The notes: generated from the letters alone by a model not told the origin. A stretch of 64,000 bases of DNA from Craspedostauros australis (GCA_026770025.1 JAMXDE010000032.1:434001-498000), one strand, 5' to 3'; shown: positions 52,255 through 64,000, numbered from the stretch's first letter. Numbers and translations: made by a program.

Positions 52255-53787
52255 TCACTCCACGTATGTCATGGGTTCGTTCCACACCCACTTGTTGGCC
52301 GCCCACTTTTCCCCTTCCTTGACGGGACAAGCACCGTGCAACGAGTACGGGTCCATGTTGCCATCCGGCGTCATGCTGTAAAAGATGATGACCTTGCCAC
52401 GCTGCGGCTTGACCTTCAACCCGACGTCGCAACCACCCTTTGAGACGTTGTTGTCAGTTGGATGCGGCAGGCCACCGGCGCGTGGGAAGACCGTCTCGCC
52501 ACCATCCGCCACGGTGGTCAAATACCAGAAGACCGTCGCCATGCGGTTGCGACGTCCATGCTTGATGGTCGCCATGGTGCGAGGATCGTTGCGGTACATG
52601 TTCGGATCGAAGTAATCCAAGTGCGAATCGTACTTCTCCTGGTTGCCGTACTGCAAGACCTGCGCGTGCTCCTGGTGCTGACGCGGCGTGCGGATCAACG
52701 AGGCCGTGCGGTCCTCCACCGTGCGCAACCATGGCTTGTTGTTTGACGTGACGAATGCACTTTTGGAGGTTCGGAAGTCCGAGCTTGGACGCCCCTTGTC
52801 CTTGTCCATGAGCGAGACGGCGGAGTACTTCATGTTTGGTTCCGCGGCCTCCTGGATGAAGTCGCACTCATCCTCCGTCAAGAATCCCTCCACACTGAAC
52901 ACCAGCGGTTTGAGCGAGAGCGTTTCCAACGTCGCATCGTTGGCATCATCGAGCGCGATGGTGCGTCGGAATCCTTTCCTTACACCAGGCCAAATCCACT
53001 GCCCGCCTTCCATGAGGAAGAAGATGCCGAGCTTGGGCAGCTCCTGACTGGCGATTCGATCCGCCTCCTTCTTCGTTGCCGCAGGCGTGGAAGCATCCGG
53101 TCCACCCCAGCTCGCATCCATCAACCGCTTTCCCGTCGGTGAGAAGATGGCCCATGGTTGCTTCTCGTGATCTCCGCCAAGGTTGTCGCTTGGATCAGTG
53201 CTGCCAGCGTCCTTGCCAGTTTCCGACCATCCCAACGTGGTGTTGAATGCCATCTTGAGCGTATCCCACGTCCACGCCTCCATCTCGGCAACGTAGGACG
53301 GCGCGAACCTGCTGATATCCGCCTCCGTGACGTTGGCCTTCTGCTTGGCCGTTGCATCCTGAAAGACGTTGAGAACGCGCTTCGTCGGACTGGCCGTCTC
53401 GATGCAGAACATGTGCATGCCGGGCACGGGCTTGACGTGCAAGAACTGCAGCAGGGTCTTCGTATCGCACTTGTACTCGGCGTCGAAGACTTCGAAGGTC
53501 TTGGCCTCCTGGATCCTGCGCTCGGCCTCCAGATTGCGCGGCGTCTGCTGGTTCGCGGGCGGGCTGGATTTGGGTGGACCGACCGGTGGGTTGAAGGTGC
53601 CGTAGTCGCCATTGCGGCTGAAGAAGGCGGGCGCCTTGACGGCCGCGAATGCCGCCAGGGCAGCGACCCAGATGCCCACGCCGATGGAGACCGCGGATCC
53701 CAGATCCGAGTTGCTGCTGGTGTTCTTCACATCTTTGGCATCGGCGGCGCTGGCCTTGGACTTCTTTGCGCCCTTCTTCTTTCCCAT
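52255..53787 (-). CDS. prolyl 4-hydroxylase alpha-subunit-like dioxygenase
   Basis: 510 aa from the ATG at 53787 (MGKKKGAKKS). The frame is open further upstream to 54027 but that part is low-complexity leader. A Lys-rich cytosolic N-terminus and one membrane anchor (about 35-52) predict a type II ER/Golgi protein. The middle region has no name. The C-terminal 2OG-Fe(II) domain has the iron ligands H389 and D391 (SHLDYF) and H484 (SLHGACPV), followed by a Lys around 490 for 2-oxoglutarate, and the FWYLTTVADGGETVFPRA core strand. Such enzymes hydroxylate proline in secreted Pro-rich proteins, and the neighbouring PT-rich surface protein is the sort of substrate expected. An extra FLTEDECD segment opens the domain, as in plant P4Hs. 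Confidence 0.9.
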   Translation of the reverse strand: MGKKKGAKKSKASAADAKDVKNTSSNSDLGSAVSIGVGIWVAALAAFAAVKAPAFFSRNGDYGTFNPPVGPPKSSPPANQQTPRNLEAERRIQEAKTFEVFDAEYKCDTKTLLQFLHVKPVPGMHMFCIETASPTKRVLNVFQDATAKQKANVTEADISRFAPSYVAEMEAWTWDTLKMAFNTTLGWSETGKDAGSTDPSDNLGGDHEKQPWAIFSPTGKRLMDASWGGPDASTPAATKKEADRIASQELPKLGIFFLMEGGQWIWPGVRKGFRRTIALDDANDATLETLSLKPLVFSVEGFLTEDECDFIQEAAEPNMKYSAVSLMDKDKGRPSSDFRTSKSAFVTSNNKPWLRTVEDRTASLIRTPRQHQEHAQVLQYGNQEKYDSHLDYFDPNMYRNDPRTMATIKHGRRNRMATVFWYLTTVADGGETVFPRAGGLPHPTDNNVSKGGCDVGLKVKPQRGKVIIFYSMTPDGNMDPYSLHGACPVKEGEKWAANKWVWNEPMTYVE

Positions 53788-54439
53788 TGTCACTTGAGCC
53801 TTGCTGTCTTGTGTGGGGGAGTGGACTGCAGGTCGCACGATTGCTGGCTCGTATTGTTGCTTCTGTTGCGCTTGCGATTGTTGTGGGCATTCCTGGTGCC
53901 ATCCGCAGTGATCACAAGCCAGAGTAGTAGTCGTACAACACAAACAACACCACGATAGAGAGAGACGATGGAAACAGACACTCCTCTCCCCTTGATGTGT
54001 TGAAGTCCGCGATCGTGTTTGGGTCATTTGGGGAGAATGATTTGGGCTTCGCCTAGCGTATCCATGATTCGAATGGGAATGTGAATCACGAGTCAGGATC
54101 GCGCACCGAAGTCACCAAACGCATGAATGCGGCTTCGTGCTGCGCGCTTCCTCCAGTAGAGCTGCGCGTCCGCCAAAAGATCCAATACTCACTTGTCATT
54201 GCGAGATGATGCACAACCGCATGATGCAATGCGAGAGAAGCATGAGAAGAGCTTGGCAAATTGGTGTGCAACAACGACAACAACGACAATAGCATTGAAG
54301 CTACAATAGCCATCAACATTCACATTCACATTCACATTCACATCCACATTCACTCACCACAAGCATTCATTCATTCAGCATAACTGCGTTCGCATCAGTG
54401 GGTTCCACAGAACAACAACACCGACATTGCTGCCTGACC
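53788..54439. promoter_or_regulatory. divergent 5' flank of prolyl hydroxylase and SET-fusion genes
   Basis: 652 bp. Contains a (CATTCA)n run at 54315-54375 just upstream of the SET-fusion start. No recognised binding motif. Confidence 0.4.
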
Positions 54440-57400
54440 ATGATGCTGCAATTGCCACGCGTGCTGTTGCTGGTCGCGCTGACGGCAGCGCCAACCGTTG
54501 CAGTATCGGATTCCACCATCCAACTCATCGCATCCATCCAGCAGCACAAGGACGGCTTCTTCTCCGCCAAGCAAGAGATCCGAGAAGATGGCGTCTTCGC
54601 CACCGAGGACATTGCCAAGGGCGAAGCGCTCATCACCGTGCCAGCGCAGTACGCCATCGAGGCCGAGCGCGAGGGTTCCTCCAACGATCTGCATTGCAAT
54701 CTCGTGAGAGCCTTGATTGCGGAAGTGGAAAAGGGTGAGGCGTCCGATCACGCAGCCTACGTGCAGCACCTGCTCGACACGACATTGACGACCGCCGTGC
54801 CGTCCGCCTGGTCCGAGGCCGGCCGGTACCTCTTCGAAGAAATCACCGACGGCCTCACGCCGGGATATTCCGTCGGCTGGTTGACGGATGATTGGGAGAC
54901 GACGTGCGGTGGTGGCAATTCCACCGTCGAGCGCACCATGGCGTTGGCGGTCGTGGCGCATTCCGAGGATGAGGCTATGATCCCGTTCCTGGATTTCTAC
55001 GAGCATGCCAACGGCGTCGACCACAATGTAGATCACCGCGTCAAACCTGACAGCGAATCGCGTTCCTTCTACGCCACGCGCAAGATCAAGGCCGGCGAGC
55101 AGCTGCATGCCAGTCAGAATCTTTGCAAGGCCTGCAATCATCGCACGACGAGGTTCGGGACGCCAGGTACGTGCATGATCCACTGGCGGCAAGTGCATCT
55201 GGACAATGTCAACCATTTCCAACTTTGGGTTGCGATGTACACTCGTGGACCTACACAAATTCCTCACCACAATTCCATCCTCTACATACTATACTATTCT
55301 TCCACGCTTTACACTTCTCTTCCCCATTTACACACGCACACGTACACGCACGCATGGTATCATCACTTCAGAAATCTTCCGTGATCAGGGAATCCTCGAG
55401 GATTACCCACAACGCTGGGGATTCCACATTCAGGATCTCCGCGTCGATCTGGACGAGGACGAAGAAGATGGCACCATCGCTGTGACTTTCTACGACATGC
55501 AACTGGATGAACCAATGGCGGAGCTCGAGGACGTGGATATCGTGTATCTGCGCCATCACGTGCAGCGCCTCCAACGCATCGGCAACATCGAATGGAACAC
55601 GCAGGAGGATGGCCACATTCCGGAACACGAATGGAAGTCCGCCATGCAGTACCATGCTGCCATCATGAATGCCATGAAGCTTGCGCTCATCACACATTTC
55701 GATGGCGACGAAGATCTGGCCTGCCTGGACGGAAAGGTCATCGATGACAAGTGCGTCGTGCAGGACACTTACGACGATCTCGACGATGACAAGGACGATG
55801 TCGACTACATCACCAACGTATGCGATATTGACGAGATCCTCGAATTCAGAGAATTCCATATCCTCGCAGGGCATGAGACGCACTACCAGGACATGCGATT
55901 CATGGTGCGTGGCAGAGACAAGAATATCTGCATGGATCTCGATATGACGGTGCAGATCTGCTCTGATTACCGCCCGCACTACCACGAGTACATCGTCGAC
56001 TATCCCGCCAGATACCTTGATGAAGTCAAGCGCGTCCTCTTCATCGGTGGCGGAGATTCCATGATCTTGCACGAAGTTCTCAAATACCCAGAACTCGAGT
56101 TGGTAGTCGGTCTGGAGATCGATCAGCAGGTCACCCGGCAGGTCTTCAAGCGCATGCACACGCAGCCACACTTTGACGATGATCGCGTCGAATGGTGGTA
56201 CGGTGATGCTACCAAGAGTCTAGTGCTCCTTCCGGAGGACTACGCAGCCTCCTTCGACATGGTCCTTGTCGATCTTTCCGAAACAGTCACTTCTCTCACC
56301 GTGACGGACGAGCTCGATGTCCTGGAGGCTCTGTCCCTCTACCTCAAGCCTGATGGCGTGATGGTAAAGAACGAATTTTACCACAACAAGATGGCCGAGA
56401 TCTTCGACTACACCGCCGAGATTCATGTCGATGATGTCCCAACTATTTGCAAACAAGCCATGGTATATGGCAGCAACAAGAGGGATTTCTTCCACCACAT
56501 CGCCAAGGACCATGATGTCGAATACAAGCTGATAGATCCAATCGTGGAAGACTTGGATCGTCTCAGGCTCATCCATGACTTTCGCAAGAACAATGCCACC
56601 GAACAAGGCAAGTGCAAGACCCGACCACAGCCAGAACTGGTCGAGCAGACCAAGGCAGCAGGACAGCACATGATCCTCAACGTTGAAAAGGTCACCATGG
56701 ATCTATCTTCCACTTCCGCCGTCAAGGATGCTGTGACCAAGGCGGTTGAAGAGGTTGGACTGACATCTGTCGAACCTGTTGCCAAGTCCACCACGGAAAA
56801 AGCCTTCATCATCACGCTCAAGGAGGGATACGTCATGGCACGACTCTGGAAGGACAGTGACTACATTGCATTCGATGCTCACTTGTGGGGTGCCTTCAGC
56901 AAGTACGAGGCGCTGCGTGATGCTTTGATCGCGCTCTCGGGAAGCCCGAAGGGATCGTATTCCAGCTACCGCGTTGTGGTCGGTGGAATGTTCGGATACC
57001 CCGAGTGGAAGAAGGACCAGAGCACCATGGGTCCGCAGATGAACGCCATGAGCCGCAATTGTGACGTTGGCACTGATGTAGCGCAAGAGGCGGCGAAGGA
57101 GATCAAGCCCATCGACAAGGAGACCATCGACAAGGCACTGAGCCACACAATCGACAAGATGCTGTGGATGGAGGGTGGCGTGGCCCTCGTTGTATGCGGG
57201 GCCAAGGATGCGCTATGTACCAGCCGCGAAGTGATGGAGCAGAAGGAAGGGGTGAAGAAAGTCGTGGCGGTGTACTCCTGCGACGGAATTGACACCACCG
57301 GATCGGTGGAAGTGAGATCCGCGAGCATGTACGTTTGTGAGTACGACATCACAAAGCAGCTGCGAAACGATGTTGGCGAATCTCTCATCTCCACAATGAT

Positions 57401-58364
57401 CGTCGACGAGAGCGCAGAGATCGAGACAGCAAAGGTCGTCTTCTCCATCATGAGCAGCACGAGAAACCGCAAGACGCTTCTCCAAGACCATTCGTACATG
57501 GTGGTTTCCTTCATGAGGGACACGTCGGAGATATGGCGAAGAGGACTGCTCGAGAAGATGCGTCGCGATGAAGCGATGGATCCAAGCAGCCGCGCACAGG
57601 TCAGGCTCTCCAGTGACAGCAGTGGCAGTTCTGTTGAAATGGGCGTGCTGTCCATCGGAGATTATCAATACTCGAAGCACCTCGGTGAACTGGTTCTCAG
57701 CATGAAGGAAGCAACGGGACTGGATGCCAAGGTTGAAAAGGTCCAAGGTGGCAAATGGGCGTGGTTCGACAACTTCAGTCCACGCGAATACTTGCCAGAA
57801 GCGTACGATCCAACGCCAGCGATGAAGCAGTACGAAGAGCAGAAGCCGTTCGGTCGCCAGAGCATCTTCCAGCTGGAGCAAACCGAGGATGGGGAACCGA
57901 TCGTTCCGCTCTATCTCGCCGAGGCCATCGCATTATCGCTCTTCGTCGTGGGCGCACGAGATAAGCTCACTCCGCAGATGGACGAGGACATGGAGGGATG
58001 CGTCATCACGTCCCTTTACGATGCAGGCAGCGTTGTGCTCGTGTGGGATGGAAGAAAGCATCTCGATATCAACTTGTTCTCGTACGATCAGGATGAAGAG
58101 GTGGCAGTCGAATTCATCAGCGTCTTTCAGAAGATCCAGGGTAGCGTCGCCCTGACGCTGCGCGATGACCAACCCCGAGGTATCGGTCGCGTCGTCAATT
58201 TTCAATCCGATATCGATCATGTCGACGTTCTCATCGAAATCGAACATGAGGACGATAATGATGATGGAGATGATGACGAGGGCGAAGAGGGAATTGAAAG
58301 TGCCCAAGCTGACGATGATGAAGACGAGGAGGACGATGATGATGACGACGAGGACGACGAATGA
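54440..58364 (+). CDS. SET methyltransferase - aminopropyltransferase - AdoMetDC-like fusion protein
   Basis: Exons 54440-55166 and 55372-58364 (CCAG|GTACGT ... TTCAG|AAATC), 1239 aa. A cleavable signal peptide (1-22) opens the protein. A RuBisCO-LSMT-type SET domain follows (about 35-260: GVFATEDIAKGEAL, MIPFLDFYEHAN, then EDYPQRW across the splice). An aminopropyltransferase (spermidine-synthase-like) domain spans about 360-620, with YHEYIVDYPA, FIGGGDS, LEID, YGDATK and LVDLSE. Two regions resembling bacterial-type S-adenosylmethionine decarboxylase follow (from about 670 and from about 1085), both without the Ser that forms the pyruvoyl group. The last 40 residues are almost all Asp/Glu. 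I recall reports of such fusions in diatoms, proposed to make and methylate long-chain polyamines for silica walls. Start chosen for the signal peptide. Confidence 0.82.
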
Positions 58365-59678
58365 AGAACATAAAAGCAAAGTCTCGGGATAGTGTACCCA
58401 TAAAGTACTATGACAATGGTTTCCAAAATCTCGTTCCCTTTCAGTATGTGGGCATCAACCCCGCGTTTGTGCGCGCTGCTGATGGGTGTCGAACCAACCA
58501 AGATCCAAACAGGTGTGTTGCCGCCACACAACTCACACTCAGTATAGGAAGAGGTCTTTTCCGGAGACGGAGCTCTCTCTGGAGGGCATCCGAACAGAGG
58601 GGAAGTATCGCAGCGCGCACACACTGATGCCGATAGGTCTACTCGTATCAAGACTGGATTTGGCAGGGGTTGGTGCGAAATACGAACATGGTACGACCCG
58701 GTTTCGATCGCAACCGGCGTCAGTCGCCCCTGAGGTTTCGATGTTGCTCACTCACTAGTCGTGGTCAGCGATCGAACATTGATCCGTCACGAGAGGGATG
58801 GCCACAATCCAAACAGTTGCAGCACGCCAAGCTGGGATAGGCAATCGTACCATACGAGTACAAACGTATCAGGCGGTTCTGCTTTTTCTCTTCCATAATT
58901 CTCGCACACAAGTTGTTACGAGTACTACCTCCAGGTCGCAGTTGATGCACTCACGATAACACTAGTTGTGGAGTTTTGGCCCCTTGTTGTCACTGGTTTG
59001 CTTGCTTTTGGGAGAAACGGCGATTGGATATTTAGAGCTATTGTGTGTTTGCTCTCGCTGATCCGTCTTCTACGTCACAGGGAACGTATTCCACGTCATG
59101 AGAAACGAGTCACAACAGAGGAAGAGACATCGTGTGACTCTTCCTCCGCAAGACAAGATGATGACTGCGCGCGGCAACAACAGAATGTGCCAGGCCAGGA
59201 CAGCCAACAACACTCCACGTTGACCAGTCTCACAATGGAAACCAGCAACATCCAATCGTCTCGGAATACAACGAAGCGCATTGGCAATCTGTACGACGCA
59301 GACGACAGTGCTTCGCCAATCACCACAACATCGTCTTCACCTCGGCTGCCAATCCTGTGAATGATGCATGCACAGCTCAGCCAATCCACATTCTTGCCAC
59401 TGTTGCTGTTTCCATTTTTCTTCTCCGATAACATGCGGTGCGCACATGATCAACGTGGTACGGTATGCATCCTGCGCAACCGTGCAGCACGATCCTCCTG
59501 CATGAACGCCAAGGCGCAAGGGACGACATCAACACAACCGAAAGTACCGATCCAGCCACGAGTGTGAAGGAGCCTCGAAGCAAATACGAGCAATAGTAAA
59601 CCGCTTGTCCAAATTCGAGAGGAAAGAAACAGCATTCCAGCAAACCACAACCAAGCAAAGATCACGTGGAAACCGAAG
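58365..59678. other. intergenic, no supported gene
   Basis: 1.3 kb without a recognisable gene on either strand. The frames present are short and low in information. Confidence 0.5.
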
Positions 59679-62401
59679 ATGCTCAACTTCAAGGCAGTTA
59701 CCATCACGGCGATCTTGCTCGCCAAATGCAAGACGATCGATGCCATCCTTCGCGGCCATAGATTGATTGACCCAACCAACGAACTTCATGTTGCGATGCA
59801 GGCAACCAGACTGCTGAAGGGCGACGGCGGTTTCATTCCAAAGAACGTCAAGGGTAACAAACAGACGGGAGCACCGTCCAACAATCCAAGCAGCAATCCC
59901 AGTGTGGCACCAACCAGTTCGCCTACCAGCTCTCCTACATTGGCACCAACTGCGTTGGCCTGAATAATGACGACAACACCGACTTCTACACCAACCTTGC
60001 CACCAACTGGGGCACCAACTTCAAGGCCAACTGGGCGGCCAGTTGCCTTGCCGACCAGCAATCCAACCCTGAGGCCTACCTCATCACCGACTGACCAGCC
60101 AACAGGCGGAGCAACCAGCATGCCGACATCAGGGCCTACATCTGCACCGACAACCATCTCGTTTGCATTTGATTCCAGCATCTCCGTGGCCTGCGAGCCA
60201 GATGTTGCGCCGCCATGCTTTCTGCCGGAGGCATCCGAGCCAAAGACCATCATCTGCAATCCATCCAAGACATCGTACCGCAAGGCCGTCACTGCTGTTC
60301 GAAGCACACCAGGATTGCAGAATTACTTTGCATGCGCTGGCCTCTTGACCGAGGGGGATGCGCACAAGCTATTCAACCGATATGCGTCCAGCCCCTTGCT
60401 AGCTGAGGAGCTGAAGCTATTGTCCGCCGCCGGCACCACTCTGCTCACAGCTCTCGGTGGCGAGGACATCTACTACATGTGCCAGGACGCTGGGGCTCCA
60501 AGCTGTGCAGAGAAGTATCACTGTACCAGCGCCGACGGTTACAGTTTCATGACCATTGCCACCACTGCCTGCATTGGGTCTGGATCTTGCGACAGGATGG
60601 GACGAAACACATTGGTCCTGGCTTCATCCTGTACCAGCAAAGGGGTATGCGCCGGCATGAACTCTCTTTATGTTTCCAATTGCTATGGTCCTCACCCAAC
60701 ATACGGTGTCACCTTCATTGGTCAACTGGCCTGCACTGATTATCTTTCCTGCGTCCTTGCTGGCACATACTCCTACAGAGACGCCATCATACAAAGCGGC
60801 GCCTGCGTTGGACCCTACGCCTGTGCGAGCGTTGGCTACCGCGTTGAACAGTACGGGCCCAGCCGTTCCCAGAGCCACGTCAGAATTGGGTTCAACGCAT
60901 GCCTTGGTGAATATGCATGCACCGCAGCACATGCGAGCGGTTACTACGACTGCACATGCACATCGTTGCCATCACCTGCGAAGATTCAGGGCAGCTTGAG
61001 CATCGGCGACAATGCCTGCGCCGCAGCCTACGCTTGCCCGGGATTGGGATTCGGTGACTCAGTGACAACTGACATCATCGTGCCAGACTATGGCTGTGAC
61101 AGCAGCGGCGCATGCTACGAATGCATGACAAAAACCAACTGCGACAGCGACGAAGTCTTCATTATCTACGATGCTGCCGTCGCCTGCCCCAAAGACGTCG
61201 ATGGCGACCCAACCAGTGAAAAGGGTCGATCAATTCTGCATCAACAAAGACCAACGCCCAACAGATTGCCCAACTTTCGCCCCCTTCTCCGCTGGCAAGC
61301 GATACCCCAACGATGATTCCGACAGAGCAGCCATCCGATCTGTCAACTTTTGTTCCAACAAACTCCCCAACCATCAACAAGACCACCCTGCAGACCCTTT
61401 GCTTGAATGAGGCTGGGGAGGTTACTGCGGGCTTCACCTCCAGACAAGTCGTCCTCTGCGATGATGATGTGGGCACATGCGCACAATTCGTCAACAACAA
61501 CGAGTCTCTCCCAACGAACAAGGACAGGTTCGTGAAAAGCATCTTCGGATGCGATGACGACCAAGGCAGCCGGACGTCGCAGCAACAGGCGCAGGTACGA
61601 TTTGATCGCATCAAGAATGACCCCCAAGCAATCGCAGCCATCCTCACTGCTCTCGAAGGCGATGGCATCCTTCTCACTGCGAACGCCGCAAGCCTATCCA
61701 CGAGATGCGGTGCTGTGGGCGGGGCCTGCCGCTGAGGAACTCTCGGTTGGACTCTCAGGGGCGACATCATCATCACCCTGGACTCATGTGCAAGTGATAG
61801 TTCCTGCGAAGAGGTTTCGAAGGATGCCATCATCCTCAGCAGCTGTCTGGGACCAAAATCCTGCAAGAATCTTGGATCTTTTTCCAGCCCTCCCAGTGCC
61901 ACGGCCACCATTGGCTACCAGATCATCGGGCCAGCCGCATGAACCAGCACAAACAGCTGCGAGAATCTTGGGCAGAACATCTATGGTAACATCTGGACCC
62001 AACACGCAGGATGAAATGGCGGGGACGGCTGCAAAGGCCTTGGAATTTGCGCCGACCAGTCTCCCAGTATCGCCACACCTACGCTTGCCAACATCGACGT
62101 GGGGATGAACGCTTGTGAGGGACAACGCGCTAGTCAGAATGTTCACGCTGACCCGTTCAAGACTCTCGGTTGTATCACCATCGGCAGTGGCACATGCTTG
62201 TCACAAGACAGCTGTAACGGTGTTGCAAACTCCAACTTGGCGGTTGATGATCTGGTCGTGGCGGCGAACACCTGCGCGGCTCCAAGCAACTGTCAGGACT
62301 GCATGGCGACAGACATGTGCAGCGGCTCTCCTGGCTGGACCTACACCATCGACAGCCCATCCAACGACTGCCCTGGACAAAATAACGATGCATGCTCTTG
62401 A
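59679..62401 (+). pseudogene. PT-repeat, Cys-rich secreted surface protein, decayed
   Basis: Starts MLNFKAVTITAILL (weak signal peptide), then a Pro-Thr-Ser stalk of PTxxPT units (about 59870-60150), then a Cys-rich region with repeated IGDNACAAAYAC-like and CIGSGSC motifs. An in-frame TGA at 59961-59963 interrupts the stalk, and the same frame continues to 61316. After about 61220 homologous-looking sequence (a second PT stalk, then a second Cys-rich unit ending CQDCMATDMC) continues only by changing frame several times, to a stop at 62401. The two halves end alike (CYECMTKTNC versus CQDCMATDMC), so the original was a two-unit repeat protein. PT-stalk Cys-rich proteins are common on diatom surfaces. 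It may still make a shortened protein. Confidence 0.65.
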
Positions 62402-63760
62402 AAAATGAAATGGCTGACCGCACTCTCAGGGCGCGAACAGGAGTGGGAGTACAAACATCACAACGTATCCACATGTACGCCCATGCTCATACGGTCGCAT
62501 CTTCCGCAGCGGCAAGACAGCATGGATGCGATCCATATTCAGAACGAATGGCTCAACTCAACTCCATCGTTGCATATGGCACGATGATCGAAGAATAGAA
62601 TACATGTTACAATACAGTCATGGAACAATCGTTTGCATCCTGTGCTGTGCTGCGCCTTGCCAGTTGTGCATTCTCGTACTTCCATGTGCTAGTATAGCAT
62701 GATATGGTACCTTTGCCCATGACTTCAAGGGAGCATATCCGAAGATGAACCACACAACTTGACTACAGTTTCAACCACTCCGTCCAGACATCCATACGAG
62801 TGCACTTGCGTTCTTGTCGTACAACTCGTCGAGTATTCTAAACTTGTCTTGTTCGAGGCCAGCTCAGCGAGGAAACGTTATGTGCGAACTAAAACGAAGA
62901 CTCGGTGATGCCACGTTTGGTTACCCAGAACGTCTGTATCTGCAGAAGGGGGCATCCTGCGTGTTCGTCTTCAGCACACAGACGACGGAATAGCTCATCG
63001 AATGTAACATATTATAGGAGCTGCACTAGCACATCACAACATAGCATAGTATAGCATATGAGCATGGTATGGTGTGGATTCGTTGCGCTCTACTCTACTC
63101 TACTCTACTCTACCAATACATGACGATTGTGCTAGTGGCAGCGCCGTCGGCAGGGCACGAGCAGAGATGAATGATCAGAGGATGCATCGTTGGTGCTCCA
63201 GTGACGAGTACAGACGCTTGGACTTGATGGCAGCAACGATCGCGAGGGTTGCACATGTGTGATGAAGAGAAAGCGGAATACTGGCATGGCACGATGTGGT
63301 ACAGATGTACGAGTGCGGTACCAACCAAGAGGAGGCTTTGCCATTCGATTGGTTTGTGCGACACACACCGATTGTGCTGGCGCTCCGATCGACGCAGTTG
63401 AGGCCTTGGAGCGTTTTTGTGTGTGGTTCGGATGGAAATTTTCCGACCAGAACGGCACAACACAACGTGCCGGCTCCACGACGCGATGGCTCCACGACGC
63501 ACACCATTCACGACACAAAAATACGGTCCGCGTCACACAATTCACACCACTCGTCACAAAACACAAAACAAACATCACACACCACACCACACCACACCAC
63601 ACCACACCACACCACACCACACCACACCACACCACACACCACACCACACACCACACATCACACATCACAATCCTCCATGCCATCAAACAGACGATGTGCA
63701 CACAGGCACTCCAATCACAGGTGTGCCTATAACATATAATACTACTACTTTGATTTGCAG
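62402..63760. other. intergenic with CACCA microsatellite
   Basis: Contains (TCTAC)n at 63090-63112 and (CACCA)n at 63578-63660. No gene supported. Confidence 0.5.
63578..63660. repeat. (CACCA)n microsatellite
   Basis: About 16 near-perfect 5-bp units. Confidence 0.92.
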
Positions 63761-64000
63761 CTACATCTCTGCTGTGTTGGTATCCTGCTCTGCTTTGCTG
63801 TGATGCTCGTCCTTGCCAACGAACATGGCCACTTCGAATGTGTTCATGGTGGGTGCTGCTTTGGCTTTGCTGTTGTTGTTGCAAGGCTCAATGATGTCGG
63901 CTTTGCTCTTGCTGGGTTGCTTCTTTCTCTTCTCGTCTTTCTTCTGTTGCTCAGCCTCCTCGTTGGCTCTGGTTGTCGCAACGATTTGCTTCTCCAGCAA
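63761..64000 (-). CDS. possible 3' end of a gene running off the right edge
   Basis: Minus-strand frame open from the window edge to a TAG at 63761-63763 (79 codons). The start of the segment is a charged helix (LEKQIVATTRANEEAEQQKKDE) that could be coiled coil, followed by a Lys-rich, then polar tail. No family recognised. It may contain an undetected splice junction. Confidence 0.4.
   Translation of the reverse strand: MLEKQIVATTRANEEAEQQKKDEKRKKQPSKSKADIIEPCNNNSKAKAAPTMNTFEVAMFVGKDEHHSKAEQDTNTAEM

Noticed and set aside
63132-63884. Long open frames across the CACCA repeat
   Set aside because: The openness comes from the repeat itself, which lacks stop codons in several frames.

Overview
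This is a nuclear window from a eukaryote, most likely a stramenopile alga and probably a diatom. The pointers are short GT-AG introns in small compact genes, a Ty1/copia polyprotein of the kind I associate with diatom genomes, a secreted SET / aminopropyltransferase / decarboxylase-like fusion protein, a PT-repeat Cys-rich surface protein, and a FabI-type enoyl-ACP reductase (a plastid fatty-acid enzyme). No database search was possible, so the assignment rests on recognising families and is an inference.

Left part (1-14 kb) is a compact housekeeping cluster: an ERD2/KDEL-receptor-like protein (-), a short two-pore K+ channel (-), a YOP1/HVA22 reticulon-like protein (-), replication protein A 32 kDa subunit (+), phosphopantothenoylcysteine decarboxylase (-) and a ferroportin (+). 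I rebuilt exon structures from splice sites and reading phase. An E2F-like motif (TTTGGCGGGAA) recurs in the 5' flanks of these genes.

Middle part (14-34.4 kb) is transposon-rich. It has an intact copia element (identical 290-bp LTRs, 5-bp target duplication, one long ORF) and a 1039-aa P-loop ATPase/nuclease-like protein of the Crinkler/RHS type. It also has a nested insertion: a FabI coding region split by a solo copia LTR, which was itself entered by an 8.4-kb two-ORF LINE flanked by a 16-bp target duplication. The FabI remnant also carries several frameshifts.

Next (34.9-49.6 kb) comes a MYND-RING-TPR gene and a tandem segmental duplication of about 5.7 kb. Each duplicate carries a glycine-rich-domain (GRDP/DUF1399) gene whose Gly/Cys tail is assembled from very small exons. 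The second copy starts with a fragment of the TPR gene, contains a 1.5-kb TG...CA element with inverted termini, has fused two tail exons and has lost its last splice acceptor.

Right part (50-64 kb) holds an SLC44/choline-transporter-like protein (+), a prolyl 4-hydroxylase (-), the SET-aminopropyltransferase-AdoMetDC-like fusion (+), a decayed PT-rich/Cys-rich surface protein (+) and a partial gene at the right edge (-). The fusion is the best candidate for a lineage-specific biochemical system, since polyamine elongation plus N-methylation is what silica-associated long-chain polyamines need.
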